A DNA stretch of 16,784 nucleotides, taken from contig JAJZHL010000005.1 in NCBI GenBank assembly GCA_021804505.1, positions 1 through 16,784 on the forward strand. The letters are read 5' to 3'. Within the stretch, counting starts at the first letter, position 1. Every line of letters starts with the position of its first letter. This DNA is from Pseudomonadota bacterium (GTDB lineage Bacteria; Pseudomonadota; Alphaproteobacteria; Rickettsiales; Rickettsiaceae). The notes below the pieces were generated by a model, which was given only the letters and a program-made list of their open reading frames with translations, was not told where the DNA came from and made no database searches. This document shows positions 14,203 to 16,784 of this stretch, piece by piece. Both the position numbers and the translations under genes were made by a program.

Positions 14203-16524
14203 TCAACGAGAATGGGTCTCTTTTTTACCGACTGGTGTCTTACCAGCAGCTTCTCTTCTTTTGTTTAACGCAGCAACTCGTGAATCTTCTAGTGCAATTT
14301 CATGTACTTTATCTCCAATTAATTGCACATTTTTGCCAAGTTTTGCTTTAGCATCTTCAGTAAGGTCCTTCGACTGAATGTTAATAGGGCTGACATCCTT
14401 CGTGCCCTTTCGCGCACTCCCCCAAGCTATCTGCCCCTTTAATTCCTTACTTTCTCCTGCAAGCTGACCTTTACCACTACTAAGAATTTCCTTAAAGCCA
14501 GTAGGATCAAGCCTCATTAAATCAGTCAATTGCTTATCTGTAAGCTTTCCCATTAACTTTGGATCACCATAATAAGCCATCTCAGTATCTTTATCTTTGA
14601 GGGATTCTTTACGATAAAAAACAGAATCGGCTTCCTTAAGATCGAGTACAGTGTTAACATTAAAACACCTTATTTGCCCTTCACTGAAGCCTAAGTTTTT
14701 TAAGCTATCTTCACCAAGCTGCTTCTCGGCAATAAATTGCATTACTCGCTCTCCTATTTCACTATTGCTCAGCTGGTTAGCCTTGATGATCTCATTCACC
14801 TCATTCATAGCTTTATCTACTGAACCTTTAACTGCTTTATCACTTTCTTTTCTTTCATAGTTGGCTACTTCATAAGCTATTAGGTTAAGTTTATCACTAG
14901 GTGCAGAAAGAACAAGTTCTCCATCTTTTGTTGTAATTCTCTCTATACTATCGCTTGTATTAAGTCGCGTAGCTAAGCCCAACGCGATTCTATCCGCATG
15001 CTCATTTAAATATTGAGGATCAAGCGTTGATAAAGCCTCGTGCAGGTCAGAAAACATTTTCTGACTTTTTCCACTATTAACTTTTACACCAGCTTCTTTT
15101 TCAACCTGTGATATAGTTTTTGCTATTATTTCTGTAGCAAATGATTCACTAGACCTAGTTAAATTGCCTTTCTCAGCAAGTGCAGCATTCCTGTTTTTAT
15201 CCTTAGTTCTTTGTATTTGCAGGCTTTTCAATTCATCTGCTGGAAACATTATTTCATCAAACCTTCTTGGATCAAGTTTTCTGACTTCTGCTAATTGCTG
15301 AGCAGAAATTTCATGGTTAGGCACTACAAGATCAAAATCTTGTAGCTCTTGATCTTGCGTAGGCACACCTCTCTTACTACCTACCGCCTTGAAAAATTCT
15401 GACAATCTTTCTTCTATTACCGAATCTTTTAATTGATGACTCGCAATACCCTCGTTGACTTTCTCCTGTATATACTCTTCATTTCGCTTCACGTTAGCGT
15501 TGCGCACTGTATCTGCTACTTTTTGAGCAGCGTTGACATCAAAATTTATTTGATTATTATAGAAACGTGCACTTCCTTCCTTGGAAAGACTCTTGGTTAT
15601 ATTATCTTCAATAGTTTGGTAATTAGCCGCTAGATACCCATTATCAAATTCTGATAATACCTTATATAATTGCTCATCTAACCTATTTCTATCTTCCTCG
15701 CTAAGTTCCCTTGTGCCGACAGCCTTATCAATAGCATTATTTAGAATACTTGATTTAACTTCTTCATTATCTATTAGATAGCTTACAACTCTATCCTCGG
15801 AAAATGCGATATCAAATAGCTGTTTATTCTCCTTTCTAAAAGCTACCAATTGTTCATTAGTAACATTCATAAGCATTTTAACATCAATAGGGTGTTGGTC
15901 ATTAGATAGAATTCTTACAGTTGTCTCAGAAGGAATCTGAGCATCCTGAATGAAGCCTGCTAACATAGTTGCCGTATATAGCTTATCATATTGTGTAGGA
16001 TTAAATTTCCTTAACCACTCACGATCACCTTCCAAAAGCTTAACCGCTTGTTCAGGTGTGACGGTAGAATTATCAAAATTAAGGCTTATATTAGTAAGTT
16101 CCTGCCTTAGTGTTTGTTCATAATCTGTATTTTGGTATACTCCAACAATATAGTCTTGCAAATACTGGGTTAAAAACTCTGCTTCCTTTACTGCCTTTTG
16201 CACATTGCTAACATGATCGATTTTTTGCCATATCTCATGATTGTCAAAATCATTAGGAACAGATTGATCAAAAGCCTTGGGATCCAAAGCACGTAACTGA
16301 ATTAACTGTTCGCCAGTTAATTGCTCAATCTTAGCAGTATTTACTGTTATTTTACCGTTGTTATCCTTCCCTACTTCAAATGATACACTAGCGTCACCAA
16401 ATAATGCTTTAGCTTCTTCTTCTTTTATAAAAACCGTATTAAGGGCATAAGGAGGTAGCTCTCCTGTTTTTGGTTTATACACTTTAAGATTATTCACGTA
16501 CTGTAATAATTCATTAATAGCCAT
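14203..16524 (-). CDS. Unrecognised repeat protein (773 aa), paralogue of the 510-aa neighbour
   Basis: I do not recognise this family. The protein is hydrophilic and helical, with no signal peptide, membrane span or enzymatic motif. The QL-LDP-FD motif occurs at 69-88 (LTGEQLIQLRALDPKAFDQS), 221-240 (VTNEQLVAFRKENKQLFDIA), 406-426 (ISAQQLAEVRKLDPRRFDEI) and 661-680 (LTDKQLTDLMRLDPTGFKEI), with a degenerate form near 155-183. A YL-N-I motif follows some of them at 290-312 and 498-520. Residues about 578-698 match 202-320 of the 510-aa protein. The C-terminal 20 residues (NKRREAAGKTPVGKKETHSR) have net charge about +5. The start has AGGAGA 7 nt upstream. The promoter lies just after the end of uvrD. 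Function is unknown; a secreted host-interaction protein is the working guess. Confidence 0.85.
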   Translation of the reverse strand: MAINELLQYVNNLKVYKPKTGELPPYALNTVFIKEEEAKALFGDASVSFEVGKDNNGKITVNTAKIEQLTGEQLIQLRALDPKAFDQSVPNDFDNHEIWQKIDHVSNVQKAVKEAEFLTQYLQDYIVGVYQNTDYEQTLRQELTNISLNFDNSTVTPEQAVKLLEGDREWLRKFNPTQYDKLYTATMLAGFIQDAQIPSETTVRILSNDQHPIDVKMLMNVTNEQLVAFRKENKQLFDIAFSEDRVVSYLIDNEEVKSSILNNAIDKAVGTRELSEEDRNRLDEQLYKVLSEFDNGYLAANYQTIEDNITKSLSKEGSARFYNNQINFDVNAAQKVADTVRNANVKRNEEYIQEKVNEGIASHQLKDSVIEERLSEFFKAVGSKRGVPTQDQELQDFDLVVPNHEISAQQLAEVRKLDPRRFDEIMFPADELKSLQIQRTKDKNRNAALAEKGNLTRSSESFATEIIAKTISQVEKEAGVKVNSGKSQKMFSDLHEALSTLDPQYLNEHADRIALGLATRLNTSDSIERITTKDGELVLSAPSDKLNLIAYEVANYERKESDKAVKGSVDKAMNEVNEIIKANQLSNSEIGERVMQFIAEKQLGEDSLKNLGFSEGQIRCFNVNTVLDLKEADSVFYRKESLKDKDTEMAYYGDPKLMGKLTDKQLTDLMRLDPTGFKEILSSGKGQLAGESKELKGQIAWGSARKGTKDVSPINIQSKDLTEDAKAKLGKNVQLIGDKVHEIALEDSRVAALNKRREAAGKTPVGKKETHSR

Positions 16525-16531
16525 AATATTT

Positions 16532-16590
16532 TCTCCTGTTCTTGTTTTGTTGTAGTTACGATTAAACGATATTCAATTATTTAATGTCAA
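16532..16590 (-). promoter_or_regulatory. Promoter and leader of the 773-aa gene, conserved with its paralogue
   Basis: TTGACA (16585-16590) and TTTAAT (16561-16566) are 18 nt apart on the minus strand; AGGAGA is at 16532-16537. The -35 lies only 17 nt beyond the stop of the upstream helicase gene and no terminator hairpin is seen between them, so readthrough from that gene is possible. Confidence 0.8.
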
Positions 16591-16607
16591 ACAAAAAAGA
16601 AATTTTG

Positions 16608-16784
16608 TTAGAAAGAAAAATTATGTTTAGTGCCAAGATAATTTAATTTTGTAGTAGAAGAAATTTTAATGCAGACATCATCTGGAATTTCGCCTAAAAA
16701 TCTAGATGGGGAAGAACGTAATATTTCGTTAAACATTCTGCGGCTTTCTGCAAATGTAATATATAGCTCTTTTTTTGCACGCGT
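16608..16784 (-). CDS. uvrD: UvrD/PcrA-type DNA helicase, C-terminal fragment (cut by right edge)
   Basis: The last 58 codons before a TAA at 16608-16610 read [18 protein letters not shown], then [18 protein letters not shown] and a short tail ending [16 protein letters not shown] is the end of helicase motif VI, and [10 protein letters not shown] is the conserved segment after it in UvrD and PcrA, the superfamily 1A 3'-5' helicases of nucleotide excision and mismatch repair. The N-terminus, Walker motifs and most of the gene lie outside the window, so UvrD cannot be told from a close Rep/PcrA relative. The frame is open to the right edge. Confidence 0.9.
   Translation of the reverse strand, partial: TRAKKELYITFAESRRMFNEILRSSPSRFLGEIPDDVCIKISSTTKLNYLGTKHNFSF

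Noticed and set aside
12316..16524. The paralogue pair as a toxin-antitoxin or contact-dependent inhibition system
   Set aside because: Both proteins are large, resemble each other and lack toxin or immunity motifs; each has its own promoter instead of a coupled operon.

Overview
The window looks like the chromosome of an AT-rich, Rickettsia-like alphaproteobacterium (family Rickettsiaceae: a Rickettsia, Tisiphia/Torix-group or Megaira-type intracellular bacterium). The evidence is the very rickettsial character of AspRS, RnpA, DnaQ and the lipid A enzymes, the alphaproteobacterial coaE-dnaQ pair, LpxI rather than LpxH, an Rpn-family nuclease remnant, and palindromic intergenic repeats. A lipid A pathway argues against Orientia, Wolbachia and Anaplasmataceae. 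The genus is an inference; no database search was possible.

Layout. Positions 1-2648 (minus) hold a large eukaryote-like HEAT-repeat gene. Its reading frame is cut by one in-frame TGA at 534-536 but stays open to the left edge. Positions 2833-7634 (minus) form a compact cluster, lpxD-fabZ-lpxA-lpxI-coaE-dnaQ-HIT hydrolase, with overlaps or gaps of at most 33 nt. It covers early lipid A synthesis, fatty acid dehydration, the last step of CoA synthesis and the polymerase III proofreading subunit. tRNA-Phe(GAA) lies just upstream on the same strand. A divergent promoter region (about 7824-7978) separates it from rpmH-rnpA on the plus strand; rpmH (44 aa) is real although very short. Positions 8485-8936 hold a decayed Rpn nuclease C-terminus and palindromic repeat DNA. 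A secreted serine hydrolase overlaps the end of aspS by 4 nt (8937-11947, minus). Positions 11948-12315 hold the aspS promoter, a degenerate dispersed repeat and tandem terminator hairpins.

The most unusual part is 12316-16590. Two large minus-strand genes (510 and 773 aa) encode paralogous proteins of no family I recognise. They share a repeated motif of about 22 residues ([LIVMF][TS]xxQLxxLRxLDPxxFDE), a second YL-N-I-N motif, a nearly identical block of about 110 residues, and strongly basic C-terminal tails. The promoters (TTGACA-N18-TTTAAT in both) and the ribosome-binding leader are also conserved between them, so they look like a co-regulated pair. I suggest they are candidate secreted (type IV) effectors or host-interaction proteins. 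The last 177 nt at the right edge are the C-terminus of a UvrD/PcrA-type DNA helicase.

Nearly everything is on the minus strand; only rpmH-rnpA are on the plus strand.
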